Positions 7,803 to 14,616 of a DNA stretch of 39,202 nt are shown piece by piece. Source of the stretch: Neorhizobium huautlense (GTDB lineage Bacteria; Pseudomonadota; Alphaproteobacteria; Rhizobiales; Rhizobiaceae); contig NZ_JAUSRF010000028.1 of NCBI RefSeq assembly GCF_030811685.1, positions 1 through 39,202 on the forward strand, written 5' to 3'. Both the position numbers and the translations under genes were made by a program. Under the pieces are notes generated by a model. It ran no database searches. It had not been told where the DNA came from and saw only the letters and a list, made by a program, of their open reading frames with translations. Each line of letters begins with the position of its first letter. Position 1 is the stretch's first letter.

Positions 7803-8065
7803 CTAGCGTTGCATATCTGCGCGGATTTTCCGGATGAGGATATAACCTGAGAGACAGAAACAAATCGAATTTTGAGAATGATCGGCCATTCGGTTCTCAG
7901 GATGCCGAAAGCTCTCCACAGCGCGAAGCCAACGACAGTCAATGCGTACATGCGTGCCGAAATCGCCGCGGTATCTCCAGTTCTGATCACCTTCCAGACC
8001 TGCGGCACAAAGCTCGTTACCGAGCAAATTGAAGCACCATATCCCACCAGCAATGTCGTATCCAA
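7803..8065 (-). pseudogene. SemiSWEET (PQ-loop) sugar transporter, frameshifted
   Basis: From a TTG at 8065 (GAGGA about 10 bases upstream) the reading is LDTTLLVGYGASICSVTS, then FVPQVWKVIRTGD with the PQ motif, ISARMYALTVVGFALWRAFG and ILRTEWPIILK. This gives two and a half membrane helices typical of the roughly 85-residue SemiSWEET half-transporters. The third helix, NSICFCLSGYILIRKIRADM, appears in the adjacent frame, ending at the stop at 7803. Adding one A to the run at 7870-7873 (TTTT on the plus strand) would rebuild an intact protein. It is either a pseudogene or a homopolymer error. It lies between the genes at 8466-8170 and 7772-7176 on the same strand. Confidence 0.65.
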
Positions 8066-8169
8066 TTTTCGTCGTCCTCTGTTTCCGGTCAAGGAGATGT
8101 CAGTTCGTCATCTCACGTTGGCGATCTGGCATCGTGGACTGCCCCCCGCGCCAGATTGTTTGCACACTG

Positions 8170-8466
8170 CTACAGCCGCTCTATCTGCGTGGCGCGTACG
8201 ACGATCTCATCTTCAGAAAGCTGATTTTCCAGTCGTTGCCGGAATTGCGCCCACCAGGTACGGTCGAGCGTATCCGTCATTATTTCGGCAACGATAACGC
8301 GGTCCCGCTCGAGGTTGCCGTTATCGATCCACAATCCCTCTGCCGGAGCATTCGAATGAAGGGTCACTCCGCCAAAACGATCAGTCAGCTCGGCGCGAAT
8401 GCCTTCGAGCCTCTTGCGCGTTAAGGCTTTCGTCAGCGGAAGCAGGATCTCGACCAGGTGCGGCAT
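8170..8466 (-). CDS. Conserved hypothetical protein (98 residues)
   Basis: Starts MPHLVEILLPLTKALTRKRL, with GGGA about 8 bases before the ATG at 8466. An upstream TTG at 8472 is less likely. It contains ELTDRFGGVTLHSNAPAEGL, RDRVIVAEIMTDTLDRTWW and ends DEIVVRATQIERL. I recognise this as a widespread roughly 100-residue protein of unknown function with an alternating strand/helix pattern and an acidic-aromatic DRTWW segment. It appears soluble. It has a GGAAC-N17-GTT promoter 28 bases upstream and heads a minus-strand unit with the SemiSWEET and cyclodeaminase-like genes. Confidence 0.75.
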   Translation of the reverse strand: MPHLVEILLPLTKALTRKRLEGIRAELTDRFGGVTLHSNAPAEGLWIDNGNLERDRVIVAEIMTDTLDRTWWAQFRQRLENQLSEDEIVVRATQIERL

Positions 8467-8494
8467 TTCCAAATCCCGTGGTTTCTCGTTCTGT

Positions 8495-8519
8495 AACTTA
8501 ACGGGAGGTCCTCGGTTCC
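8495..8519 (-). promoter_or_regulatory. RpoE2/EcfG-type promoter
   Basis: Minus strand GGAAC (8519-8515), 17 bases, then GTT (TT at 8496-8495). It lies 28 bases upstream of the ATG at 8466. Confidence 0.65.
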
Positions 8520-8708
8520 GCGGGACTGCGCATGATCGCGGGTTTCGCGTGTACCTGGCTCATCAACACCAGTTACGGCCTCACCCGTTGTGCTTTTGCA
8601 TGCGAGGTCGCTTATCCGAGATTTAGAGCATCGCTCCCGCAAGACTGATCAACCTCGACTGCCCAGCGCAAGACTCTTTTGCGGAGAGAAGCATCCTGAT
8701 CGGCACTT

Positions 8709-8743
8709 GGCCTGCGGGTCATCACCGTGACAACCCGCAGGCC
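8709..8743. repeat. Perfect 11-bp inverted repeat (hairpin) between divergent stress promoters
   Basis: GGCCTGCGGGT (8709-8719) and its complement ACCCGCAGGCC (8733-8743) flank a 13-base loop. No T tract follows on either strand. It sits between the divergent promoters at 8495-8519 and 8755-8779. It may be a barrier hairpin, an operator or the end of a decayed gene. Confidence 0.5.
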
Positions 8744-8754
8744 AGACGCGCCAG

Positions 8755-8779
8755 GGAACTGCACGCCTCCCTATCGGTT
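8755..8779 (+). promoter_or_regulatory. RpoE2/EcfG-type promoter
   Basis: GGAAC (8755-8759), 17 bases, then GTT (8777-8779). It lies 25 bases upstream of the ATG at 8805. Confidence 0.7.
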
Positions 8780-8804
8780 CAATCTTTAAAATGGGAGAAG
8801 TATT

Positions 8805-9041
8805 ATGCAGGACGATAAGGGAAACAGTGGCGTGATGAGCAGCATCCTGACAGAGCTCGGGGTTTTTCCTCCCGAAGGCGGTGATCAAGTTGCCATGACG
8901 ATAGAGCAGCAGGAGATCATCGCGGCCTATCGCACAGGCCGGATAACGCAAAAGCAATTCGAAAGACACCTATCGGATGATCCTGGCCTGGCAAATCATC
9001 TTGCTCGCTTGAGCCCCGCAGATCGTGGTGAACGTTCGTGA
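8805..9041 (+). CDS. Small hydrophilic protein (78 residues)
   Basis: The ATG at 8805 follows GGGAGAAG. The sequence begins MQDDKGNSGVMSSILTELGV. A helical second half contains MTIEQQEIIAAYRTGRITQK, QFERHLSDDPGLANHL and ends SPADRGERS. It is soluble, acidic in the first half and mixed-charge in the second. I do not recognise the family. A GGAAC-N17-GTT promoter 25 bases upstream makes it a likely general-stress gene. The next gene on the strand (9183) has its own promoter. Confidence 0.65.
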   Translation: MQDDKGNSGVMSSILTELGVFPPEGGDQVAMTIEQQEIIAAYRTGRITQKQFERHLSDDPGLANHLARLSPADRGERS

Positions 9042-9129
9042 CCTAGATCGTTATTCTTAGCCCCTGCGAACGACAGACTTAGCCCGCCGATGTTCAGATC
9101 TTACGTTCCTCCAAATGACCGGGCAGCCA

Positions 9130-9155
9130 GGAACGAGTCGTGGGAGTTCCGAGTT
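9130..9155 (+). promoter_or_regulatory. RpoE2/EcfG-type promoter (18-base spacer before GTT)
   Basis: GGAAC (9130-9134), 18 bases, then GTT (9153-9155). It lies 27 bases upstream of the ATG at 9183. Confidence 0.6.
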
Positions 9156-9182
9156 TTGTTGCGCCAACAGGAGGACTCATCA

Positions 9183-9425
9183 ATGAACGACAGAGAACAG
9201 CAACGCCGCGAACGAGCGTATAAACTCTGGGAAGACGAAGGTCGGCCCGAGGGCGCGCATGACGACCACTGGAAACGCGCCGAAGATCAGCACGAGTTGA
9301 CGGAACAAGACCAGGGCGACGTGAGGAAGGTCAATCAACAAGCTGACTACGAGTTTGCCACGGAGGACGGAGGCTCCGAGAATGCCGCCGATATTAAGCC
9401 GCCATCGGCTATCAGCCCGGATTGA
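9183..9425 (+). CDS. DUF2934 family protein
   Basis: The start at 9183 is set by AGGAGG eight bases upstream. The 80-residue product has the short DUF2934 signature at the N-terminus (RRERAYKLWEDEGRPEGAHD, then DHWKRAE), followed by an acidic tail (TEQDQGDVRKVNQQADYEFA). The family is a roughly 40-residue helical motif common in alphaproteobacterial stress regulons, with unknown molecular role. It heads a likely plus-strand unit with the DUF2945 gene (11-base gap) and the GFA gene. A second DUF2934 gene lies at 38216-38395. Confidence 0.85.
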   Translation: MNDREQQRRERAYKLWEDEGRPEGAHDDHWKRAEDQHELTEQDQGDVRKVNQQADYEFATEDGGSENAADIKPPSAISPD

Positions 9426-9436
9426 GGAAGACACCA

Positions 9437-9643
9437 ATGGCCGACTACAAAAAAGGCGACAAGGTCACCTGGGAGACAAGCCAAGGGGAGACCGAAGGCA
9501 AGGTCGTCACAAAACAGACCTCTGACACCAAGATAAAGGGACACACGGTCAAGGCCTCGAAGGACGATCCGCAGGTTATCGTGGAGAGTGAAAAGTCAGG
9601 AAAGAGGGCGGCGCATAAACCCGACGCCCTCAAGAAAGCCTAG
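9437..9643 (+). CDS. DUF2945 (HVA1/Tudor-like) family protein
   Basis: A 68-residue protein with GAGGAAG six bases before the ATG. It carries the family signature YKKGDKVTWETSQGETEGKV and then TSDTKIKGHTVKASKDDPQV with IVESEKSGKRAAHKPDAL. This is a small beta-barrel fold of the hypervirulence-associated/Tudor-like type, probably cytosolic. The biochemical role is unknown. It is only 11 bases downstream of the DUF2934 stop and probably co-transcribed from the promoter at 9130-9155. Confidence 0.88.
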   Translation: MADYKKGDKVTWETSQGETEGKVVTKQTSDTKIKGHTVKASKDDPQVIVESEKSGKRAAHKPDALKKA

Positions 9644-9674
9644 TGCCTAGTGCCGAGCGCTGGAGAAATCGCAA

Positions 9675-10067
9675 ATGCGACGTGCAAGATGTCGATGTGG
9701 TAGCTTGACCGCCGTCTGCCAGGAAGAACCGACGGTGGTGTCGGTGTGCCATTGCCTGGAATGTCAGCGCCGTACTGGGAGCGCCTTCGGTGTTCAGGCG
9801 CGTTTTCCCAAAACATCTGTAAGAGTCGAAGGCACATACAAAACTTATGAACGCGTCGGCGAAAGCGGCCTCTGGGCGCGGTATCATTTCTGTCCAGATT
9901 GCGGCTCGACAGTCTTCTACGAAAACGAGGACATTCCTGACGCATTCGCAGTTCCAGTCGGCAGCTTCGCTGACTCTGGCTTCCCACAGCCGACGAGATC
10001 GATCTTCGAAAGGCGTAGGCACCAATGGGCGAGTGTGACCGGGACAGGGACCGACCACCAATTTTGA
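9675..10067 (+). CDS. GFA (CENP-V) family zinc protein
   Basis: This 130-residue protein has the three cysteine clusters of the glutathione-dependent formaldehyde-activating (GFA/CENP-V) fold: CRCGS (Cys6, Cys8), CHCLECQRRTGSAFG (Cys25, Cys27, Cys30) and FCPDCGSTVFY (Cys73, Cys76), which bind zinc. Family members were named for adding glutathione to formaldehyde, but most have no proven reaction, so a detoxification role is only likely. GGAG lies 10 bases before the ATG. It follows the DUF2945 gene by 31 bases and may belong to the same transcript. Confidence 0.85.
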   Translation: MRRARCRCGSLTAVCQEEPTVVSVCHCLECQRRTGSAFGVQARFPKTSVRVEGTYKTYERVGESGLWARYHFCPDCGSTVFYENEDIPDAFAVPVGSFADSGFPQPTRSIFERRRHQWASVTGTGTDHQF

Positions 10068-10271
10068 GACCACATTCTGTGGAGATCGACTTGCTTATAT
10101 TCGAATCCCCATATGCTTGCTTTATTAATCCGGCGCCGTATGGCGGAGGCCCGTATCCCCGGTGTAAAGCTGCGGGCCTTCAATAACGCTACGGCGTTCC
10201 AGCCTCCAGACCCGAATGTTGCGGGCCTGCCACACTCTGATACTCTGTCTGTTTTTGAGCGGTAGTCCTTA

Positions 10272-10296
10272 GGAACATCACCACTCCCGGGCTGTT
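10272..10296 (+). promoter_or_regulatory. RpoE2/EcfG-type promoter
   Basis: GGAAC (10272-10276), 17 bases, then GTT (10294-10296). It lies 37 bases upstream of the ATG at 10334. Confidence 0.65.
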
Positions 10297-10333
10297 TGTA
10301 GGTGATCGCGCTCTAGTGATCCGAGGCCACGGC

Positions 10334-11239
10334 ATGGATAGTTCGCAGACCTCTCGCATCGTCGACCTCGAAAGCATCTCCCTGCACATTGTGGAGGAGG
10401 GGCCCGCCAACGGCGAGCCTGTCCTTATGCTCCACGGCTTCCCAGAATTCTGGTGGGCTTGGAGAAAGCAGTCCTCCGCTTTAGCTGAAGCCGGGTTCCG
10501 CGTCGTGATGGTTGACATGCGTGGCTACGGTCAGAGCGAAGCGCCCACGGATGTCTCCGATTACCGCATCGCAAACCTAGTTGATGATATCGTTAGACTT
10601 GCATCCCACCTCGGCTGGCAACGTTTCAATATCGTTGGCCACGACTGGGGCGGCATCGTTGCCTGGGCCGTTGCCTCTCTCCACCCCATGCGCGTGAAGC
10701 GGCTAATAGTACTCAATGCGCCCCACATCGATGTCATGGCCGACGTGTTGCGAAAGATGCCGTCGCAGATGGTCCGTAGCGCCTATATCGCCTTCTTCCA
10801 ATTGCCATCTCTGCCGGAAGCGCTTCTGTCGGCTCGACGTTTTAAGTTGCTAGTCGATGCGTTGACGAAGACGGCGCGGCCGGGCAGCTTTACCGACGAT
10901 GAGATAGAGCGCTATCGACAGCAGTGGCAGGTCGAAGGTCATCTTAAGGCGATGCTTAACTACTATCGGGCCCTGATCAGGGAGGCTCGACCTGCACTGG
11001 GGCGCATCGTTCCGCCCGTTCTCATCTTATGGGGCTGCAGAGATCGTGCCCTGGATTTCAGGCTAGCAAAAGAAAGTCTGGTCCAGTGCGCCAACGGTCG
11101 GATGTGCGTGCACCGAAGCGCCACTCATTGGGTGCACCTTGAGGAGCCTGAGTGGACAAACGGGCACATCATCCGTTTTTTAGCAGAGGATCATGAGTTG
11201 GACCGACCCGAGCCAGGCCTGTTCCAGGAAACGGCCTGA
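10334..11239 (+). CDS. Alpha/beta hydrolase, epoxide-hydrolase-like
   Basis: The start at 10334 is preferred (GAGG about 8 bases upstream) over a GTG at 10316. The 301-residue protein has the oxyanion motif HGFPEFWWAW (residues 34-43), the nucleophile elbow GHDWGG with Asp104, an acid-bearing ILWGCRDRALDF, and the catalytic histidine in ATHWVHLEEP (about residue 265). An Asp nucleophile and HGFPE indicate epoxide hydrolase or haloacid dehalogenase-like chemistry rather than a serine esterase. The substrate is unknown and the enzyme is cytosolic. It has its own GGAAC-type promoter. Genes 11314 and 11718 follow on the same strand. Confidence 0.85.
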   Translation: MDSSQTSRIVDLESISLHIVEEGPANGEPVLMLHGFPEFWWAWRKQSSALAEAGFRVVMVDMRGYGQSEAPTDVSDYRIANLVDDIVRLASHLGWQRFNIVGHDWGGIVAWAVASLHPMRVKRLIVLNAPHIDVMADVLRKMPSQMVRSAYIAFFQLPSLPEALLSARRFKLLVDALTKTARPGSFTDDEIERYRQQWQVEGHLKAMLNYYRALIREARPALGRIVPPVLILWGCRDRALDFRLAKESLVQCANGRMCVHRSATHWVHLEEPEWTNGHIIRFLAEDHELDRPEPGLFQETA

Positions 11240-11313
11240 CACTGAGCGAAACGTTGAGTGGCGCAACCATTCCCTGTCGTACCGCGTTCGATCAAAGATA
11301 AACGGAGAGCACG

Positions 11314-11697
11314 ATGGGTAAGAAATTGAACCGCGTCTACAATGCTTTGATCGAGGGCGCATCTGACGGTCTTGTCGGAAGCGTCTTGCACGACTTTGTC
11401 ATCGAGAAATGTTCAAAGACATCCAGTAAGCGTATCGTCAGAGCCTCCTTAATGGCGCTTACGGATCCCGATGTCCGCGAGCGATATGTTCTTGAAGCGG
11501 TGTACGACTTGGCGATCAAGTATCGACTGTCATCTCTCGGTGTCGATGAAGACACCCACGAGGACGACGAAGACGATGGTGTGGCTCCATTGATTTCCAG
11601 CGATCTAAAAAACAAGCTCCAGAGTTCCGCATCTGTCGTGGCACTCAGCGAAGGTGACGATCCGGGCGACCCGCCTGCTAGTCGACAGGTCCATTAA
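11314..11697 (+). CDS. Hypothetical protein with acidic tail (127 residues)
   Basis: Begins MGKKLNRVYNALIEGASDGL, with CGGAGA about 7 bases before the ATG. The first 80 residues look helical and folded (VGSVLHDFVIEKCSKTSSKR, then DVRERYVLEAVYDLAIKYRL). The remainder is an acidic linker (DEDTHEDDEDDG) and a polar tail. The family is not recognised. The CYTH gene begins 20 bases downstream, so the two are probably co-transcribed. The upstream sequence GGAAAC...GTT resembles the stress promoter but lacks the exact GGAAC core. Confidence 0.65.
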   Translation: MGKKLNRVYNALIEGASDGLVGSVLHDFVIEKCSKTSSKRIVRASLMALTDPDVRERYVLEAVYDLAIKYRLSSLGVDEDTHEDDEDDGVAPLISSDLKNKLQSSASVVALSEGDDPGDPPASRQVH

Positions 11698-11717
11698 AAG
11701 GGCCGGATCGGAAACCT

Positions 11718-12239
11718 ATGGCAGTCGAAATCGAAAGAAAATTCCTGGTGACCGACGGTAGCTGGCGATCATCAGTGGGTGATCGCCGCGAGATCTCGGA
11801 TTATTTGATCGCACGCTTCGAGCACGAAAGCGGGAAAGCTCGTGTCCGCATATGTGACGGAGCGGCTATGCTGACAATCAAAGGTCCGCGTAGGGGTATC
11901 AAACGAAACGAAGTTCACATCACGCTTGAAGACGACGATGCCCGCTCGATGATAGAGGAGTTCGCCTTGGCTCCGCGTCTCAGAAAAATCCGGCATGAGG
12001 TGAAATTCGAAGGCCATGTCTGGCAGGTTGATGAGTACCTCGGCTACCTTGAGGGTCTAGTGACCTGCGAGATTGAGCTTCTGTCAGAAGAGTGTGCATT
12101 CGTTAGCCCTCCATGGGTAGGTAGGGAGGTCACCGCAGATACCCGATTTCGTGCCACAGCTCTTACGACTTTGGCAGAGAGTGGCGACCAGATCGCCATC
12201 CGTGATTTGATCAAGCATACACAGAGCGTTCAGGCCTGA
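11718..12239 (+). CDS. CYTH domain protein (triphosphate tunnel metalloenzyme)
   Basis: The N-terminus MAVEIERKFLV carries the ExExK motif of CYTH proteins (Glu4, Glu6, Lys8). Basic and acidic strands of the tunnel follow, with SGKARVRICDGAAMLTIKGP, RNEVHITLEDDDAR, RKIRHEVKFEGHVWQVDEYL and LVTCEIELLS. The 173-residue length matches single-domain bacterial members. Such enzymes hydrolyse inorganic triphosphate or nucleotide triphosphates with a divalent metal, or act as class IV cyclases, and the substrate here cannot be fixed. It is downstream of the 11314 gene. Its last 10 bases overlap the convergent gene at 12230-12481. Confidence 0.9.
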   Translation: MAVEIERKFLVTDGSWRSSVGDRREISDYLIARFEHESGKARVRICDGAAMLTIKGPRRGIKRNEVHITLEDDDARSMIEEFALAPRLRKIRHEVKFEGHVWQVDEYLGYLEGLVTCEIELLSEECAFVSPPWVGREVTADTRFRATALTTLAESGDQIAIRDLIKHTQSVQA

Positions 12240-12481
12240 TCGACGTCACGCGTATCCATTGCCATGTCGTGCAGTGCTTGCGTATCGTCGGGTGTGAATT
12301 CGGCCGAGTGGATCACTGCCAGAAATGCGGCTCGTGCAACTTCCTTCTTGCTCGCCTCAGGGTGCCGGGCTCGAACGGCTTCAATGAGTTCCTTGGGCTT
12401 CATGCCGGGGATTACGATCTCTCTGATCGCGGCAGCGATCGCTTCGATCTCTTTGAGCTTTTTCTCTCTCGCATCACACAC
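12230..12481 (-). CDS. Small helical protein (83 residues), convergent with the CYTH gene
   Basis: The frame opens at a GTG at 12481, with GGAG very close upstream, so the start is uncertain. It reads REKKLKEIEAIAAAIREIVI, PGMKPKELIEAVRARHPEAS and KKEVARAAFLAVIHSAE, a well-formed helical sequence with a small winged-helix look. It is soluble and unrecognised. The stop overlaps the CYTH gene tail by 10 bases. No GGAAC promoter is seen upstream. Confidence 0.55.
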   Translation of the reverse strand: MCDAREKKLKEIEAIAAAIREIVIPGMKPKELIEAVRARHPEASKKEVARAAFLAVIHSAEFTPDDTQALHDMAMDTRDVDQA

Positions 12482-12593
12482 TCTCCGGTTGTCGAGAAAC
12501 TATACCACGCGAACGCGTGACTTTTACGACCGAGGCCAAAAGACGGGTTTATGTCGTTCTGGTCGGGGATCGAGTTACCCAGTTGGACCGCGC

Positions 12594-12728
12594 CTATGCG
12601 GCCGCGTCACCATTCGCTGTCAGGTTGCGCCGAATGCGCAGCTGGTTAGAGTCGTAATCGATCTCGATCAGTCTGTATCCACGGCTTCGATTATCGTCTT
12701 GAGGCCAACGCTCCTTGGCTGCGGTCAT
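12594..12728 (-). CDS. Possible small protein (44 residues)
   Basis: A short frame MTAAKERWPQDDNRSRGYRL, then IEIDYDSNQLRIRRNL. The strand-like repeat GYRLIEIDY...QLRIRRN looks like a real small beta protein, but only GCAGG stands in for a ribosome site and no promoter is seen. It is listed as a candidate only. The rest of 12482-12809 holds nothing else I can support. Confidence 0.3.
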   Translation of the reverse strand: MTAAKERWPQDDNRSRGYRLIEIDYDSNQLRIRRNLTANGDAAA

Positions 12729-12809
12729 AACGACCTGCTGGTGATCCCGGTCAGATGGCTTTTCATTCTATGGCTGGTAATTTTTTAAGAAAAATGAGCC
12801 GGGAAATTC

Positions 12810-12834
12810 GGAACGATCCCGATCGCGACGGGTT
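12810..12834 (+). promoter_or_regulatory. RpoE2/EcfG-type promoter, far from its gene
   Basis: GGAAC (12810-12814), 17 bases, then GTT (12832-12834). The CsbD start codon is 116 bases downstream, leaving a longer leader than at the other sites. The leader includes a 14-codon reading frame starting at about 12853. Confidence 0.6.
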
Positions 12835-12950
12835 GATCATACAGGTGGTTCAATGAGCAGCCCACGATGGACTTTCCCGGCGATTACGATCGGGTAGCGA
12901 TTTGAAGGCCGTCCGGTCCACTGAAGAATGCAGAAAAAGGAGAAACGACC

Positions 12951-13142
12951 ATGGGTTCGACATCCGACAAAATTTCCGGCAAGGCCAACGAGCTGACCGG
13001 GCAGGCAAAGCAGGCGGTCGGCGATGCCACTGATAACCGCAGTATGCAGGCGAAGGGCGCCGCTCAGGAAGCAAAAGGCGACGCGCAGCAAGCCAAAGGC
13101 GAAGCCAAAGACGCTGTGAAAAACGTCATCGACAAATCTTGA
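12951..13142 (+). CDS. CsbD family stress protein
   Basis: A 63-residue CsbD-like protein with AAAGGAG eight bases before the ATG. It has the family opening SDKISGKANELTGQAKQAVG and repeated amphipathic KGxAxEAKGDAQQAKGEAKD segments, rich in Ala, Lys, Asp and Gly and lacking hydrophobic core residues. CsbD proteins are abundant general-stress proteins with unknown molecular function, probably disordered or loosely helical in the cytosol. The gene has a GGAAC-type promoter and a strong terminator (13169-13195), so it is a single-gene unit. Confidence 0.92.
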   Translation: MGSTSDKISGKANELTGQAKQAVGDATDNRSMQAKGAAQEAKGDAQQAKGEAKDAVKNVIDKS

Positions 13143-13168
13143 TACCACCGTGCTTCCCGCACAAAACT

Positions 13169-13195
13169 GGCCCGCTTTTCAGCGGGCCTTTTTTT
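13169..13195 (+). terminator. Rho-independent terminator after the CsbD gene
   Basis: GGCCCGC (13169-13175), loop TTTTCA, GCGGGCC (13182-13188) and a seven-T tract (13189-13195). A textbook terminator 27 bases after the CsbD stop. Confidence 0.92.
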
Positions 13196-13200
13196 AGCCA

Positions 13201-13449
13201 TCAATGTAATGGCGGTGGCTCACCACTTTCCTCGCGAATGGGGTTCAGCAGACTGGCTGTTGCCTCTTCGCCCTGCTTGCTAATCCTTGAGCGATCACCA
13301 TCGATCTCGATCAATCCTGCCTCGCTGATTTCTTCCTGTTTCTTAGCACAGGCTTTACAGCCTGCCCCATCATTGAGGATCACGGTGACCGGCTCGCTAC
13401 TGAGCAATCCTTTGCTAGGCAGCAAAAACGGGGATCGATCGTGCTTCAC
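13201..13449 (-). CDS. Doubtful small protein (82 residues)
   Basis: The frame opens at GTG (13449) without a clear ribosome site: KHDRSPFLLPSKGLLSSEPV, then AGCKACAKKQEEISEAGLIE and IDGDRSRISKQGEEATASLL. A CxxC pair (CKAC) and an acidic-basic mix make it look more coding than random, and it ends just beyond the CsbD terminator in convergent orientation. The family is not recognised and no promoter is seen. Confidence 0.35.
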   Translation of the reverse strand: MKHDRSPFLLPSKGLLSSEPVTVILNDGAGCKACAKKQEEISEAGLIEIDGDRSRISKQGEEATASLLNPIREESGEPPPLH

Positions 13450-13602
13450 CAGTCAGGCACCGAGGTGATTATTGATCCCGCTGCTCCGTCATGAGCCTCG
13501 CCATCTTTCAGCTTTGGCAAGATTAGCCCTCGCTGAGTTGATCTACTTTCAGCCAGGACCGTCAGCTCGTAACTCACCCATCAGGCCTCTGTAAAATTTT
13601 GA

Positions 13603-13627
13603 GGAACAATCGGATTTCCCTTGTGTT
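13603..13627 (+). promoter_or_regulatory. RpoE2/EcfG-type promoter
   Basis: GGAAC (13603-13607), 17 bases, then GTT (13625-13627). It lies 40 bases upstream of the ATG at 13668 and drives the three-gene operon to 15581. Confidence 0.7.
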
Positions 13628-13667
13628 GAGTTGACTTCACCAACCGGACAAAACTTGGGAGAGATCC

Positions 13668-14207
13668 ATGAATGAGCACGAGCAACCAGCGCAGCCTTCG
13701 GCGGCTGAGCTGAAGACAAAGGTGGCGGAGGATGTTCAATCTGTCACTGATTTTGCCCGAAACGAAGCGACAGCTGCGACAGACAAGGCCAAGGATGCCG
13801 CGACTGATCAGAAGAATGTAATCGCACATAAGCTTGGTGACGTTGCCATGGCGATGGAAAAGGTTGCAGCGGAGCTCGAAGGTGGGGAGAACCGTGACAT
13901 CGGCCGCCTTACCCGAAATCTCGGCAACAATTTGCGCAGCGCGTCAGACAGCATACAGGATCGCAGCCTTGGCGAGATCGCGGGCATGGCAGAGGATTTT
14001 GGCCGGAAGCAACCGCTTGCTTTTCTCAGCATCGCTGCGATCGCCGGTCTAGCAGCCAGCCGTTTCATCACGTCTTCGGCGCCGAAGTCTGATCGATCAG
14101 CGTCTTCTCCGAAGAACCCTGCCGAAAGTCGGCCGGTATCCGGCCTTCCCTCCACCTTGGTCGCGTCCACCAACGTTGTCACCACGGAGGGCCGGTTCAA
14201 TGACTAA
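13668..14207 (+). CDS. Nutrient-deprivation-induced-type protein with one membrane segment
   Basis: The ATG at 13668 follows GGGAGAG. The 179-residue product opens with a long charged, Ala-rich helical region (SAAELKTKVAEDVQSVTDFA, then NEATAATDKAKDAATDQKNV). It continues with GDVAMAMEKVAAELEGGE and a short hydrophobic stretch (PLAFLSIAAIAGLAASRFIT, residues about 118-138) that could insert in a membrane. A Ser/Pro-rich tail ends the protein. Rhizobial homologues are annotated as nutrient deprivation-induced proteins. The amphipathic repeats resemble LEA/apolipoprotein-like proteins. Its stop overlaps the next gene by 8 bases, and a holin-type and a DUF3618 protein follow, so the three probably act together at the inner membrane. 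Confidence 0.78.
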   Translation: MNEHEQPAQPSAAELKTKVAEDVQSVTDFARNEATAATDKAKDAATDQKNVIAHKLGDVAMAMEKVAAELEGGENRDIGRLTRNLGNNLRSASDSIQDRSLGEIAGMAEDFGRKQPLAFLSIAAIAGLAASRFITSSAPKSDRSASSPKNPAESRPVSGLPSTLVASTNVVTTEGRFND

Positions 14208-14616
14208 CTCAACCGAAAATCGATCGCTCTCTGAACTCGTGACCGGTCTGGTCGGGGACATTTCCGGTCTGTTTCGCAAGGAGATCGAACTCGCCAAAAC
14301 CGAAGCCTCCGAAAAGATGTCGCATGCCCTGACAGGTGTGGAAGCATTCGCCGCAGGTATCGTCCTCGCGATTTGCGCCGTTGGCGTACTCCTCGCGGCA
14401 TTGGTGAACGGCATCGGGGCCCTTCTTGTAGCGCAAGGCATGACGGAGCCAAACGCTGATGCACTCTCATCCGTACTGGTAGGGGTCGTTGTCGCATTCA
14501 TCGCGTGGATACTCGCATCACGCGGCCTCAAAGCTCTCAAAGGCGAAAACCTCAAGCTTGAACGCACGTCAGCATCCTTGCAGCGCGACGCTCAGATCGT
14601 AAAGGACAGAACCTAA
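14200..14616 (+). CDS. Phage holin superfamily (DUF1469-like) membrane protein
   Basis: The start at 14200 uses GGAGG nine bases upstream and overlaps the end of the previous gene. The 138-residue product has an N-terminal helix (SLSELVTGLVGDISGLFRKE, then IELAKTEASEKM) and two transmembrane helices separated by a short loop: FAAGIVLAICAVGVLLAALV and SSVLVGVVVAFIAWILASRG. This matches the Actinobacteria/alphaproteobacteria holin-X/DUF1469 (Phage_holin_3_6) architecture. These are chromosomal membrane proteins, not lysis genes, and are usually found in stress operons with DUF3618 proteins, as here. The stop codon overlaps the next ATG (TAATG). Confidence 0.85.
   Translation: MTNSTENRSLSELVTGLVGDISGLFRKEIELAKTEASEKMSHALTGVEAFAAGIVLAICAVGVLLAALVNGIGALLVAQGMTEPNADALSSVLVGVVVAFIAWILASRGLKALKGENLKLERTSASLQRDAQIVKDRT

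Noticed and set aside
14200..14616. Phage lysis cassette because of the holin-type protein
   Set aside because: No endolysin, spanin or other phage gene is nearby. The neighbours and promoter indicate a chromosomal stress operon.
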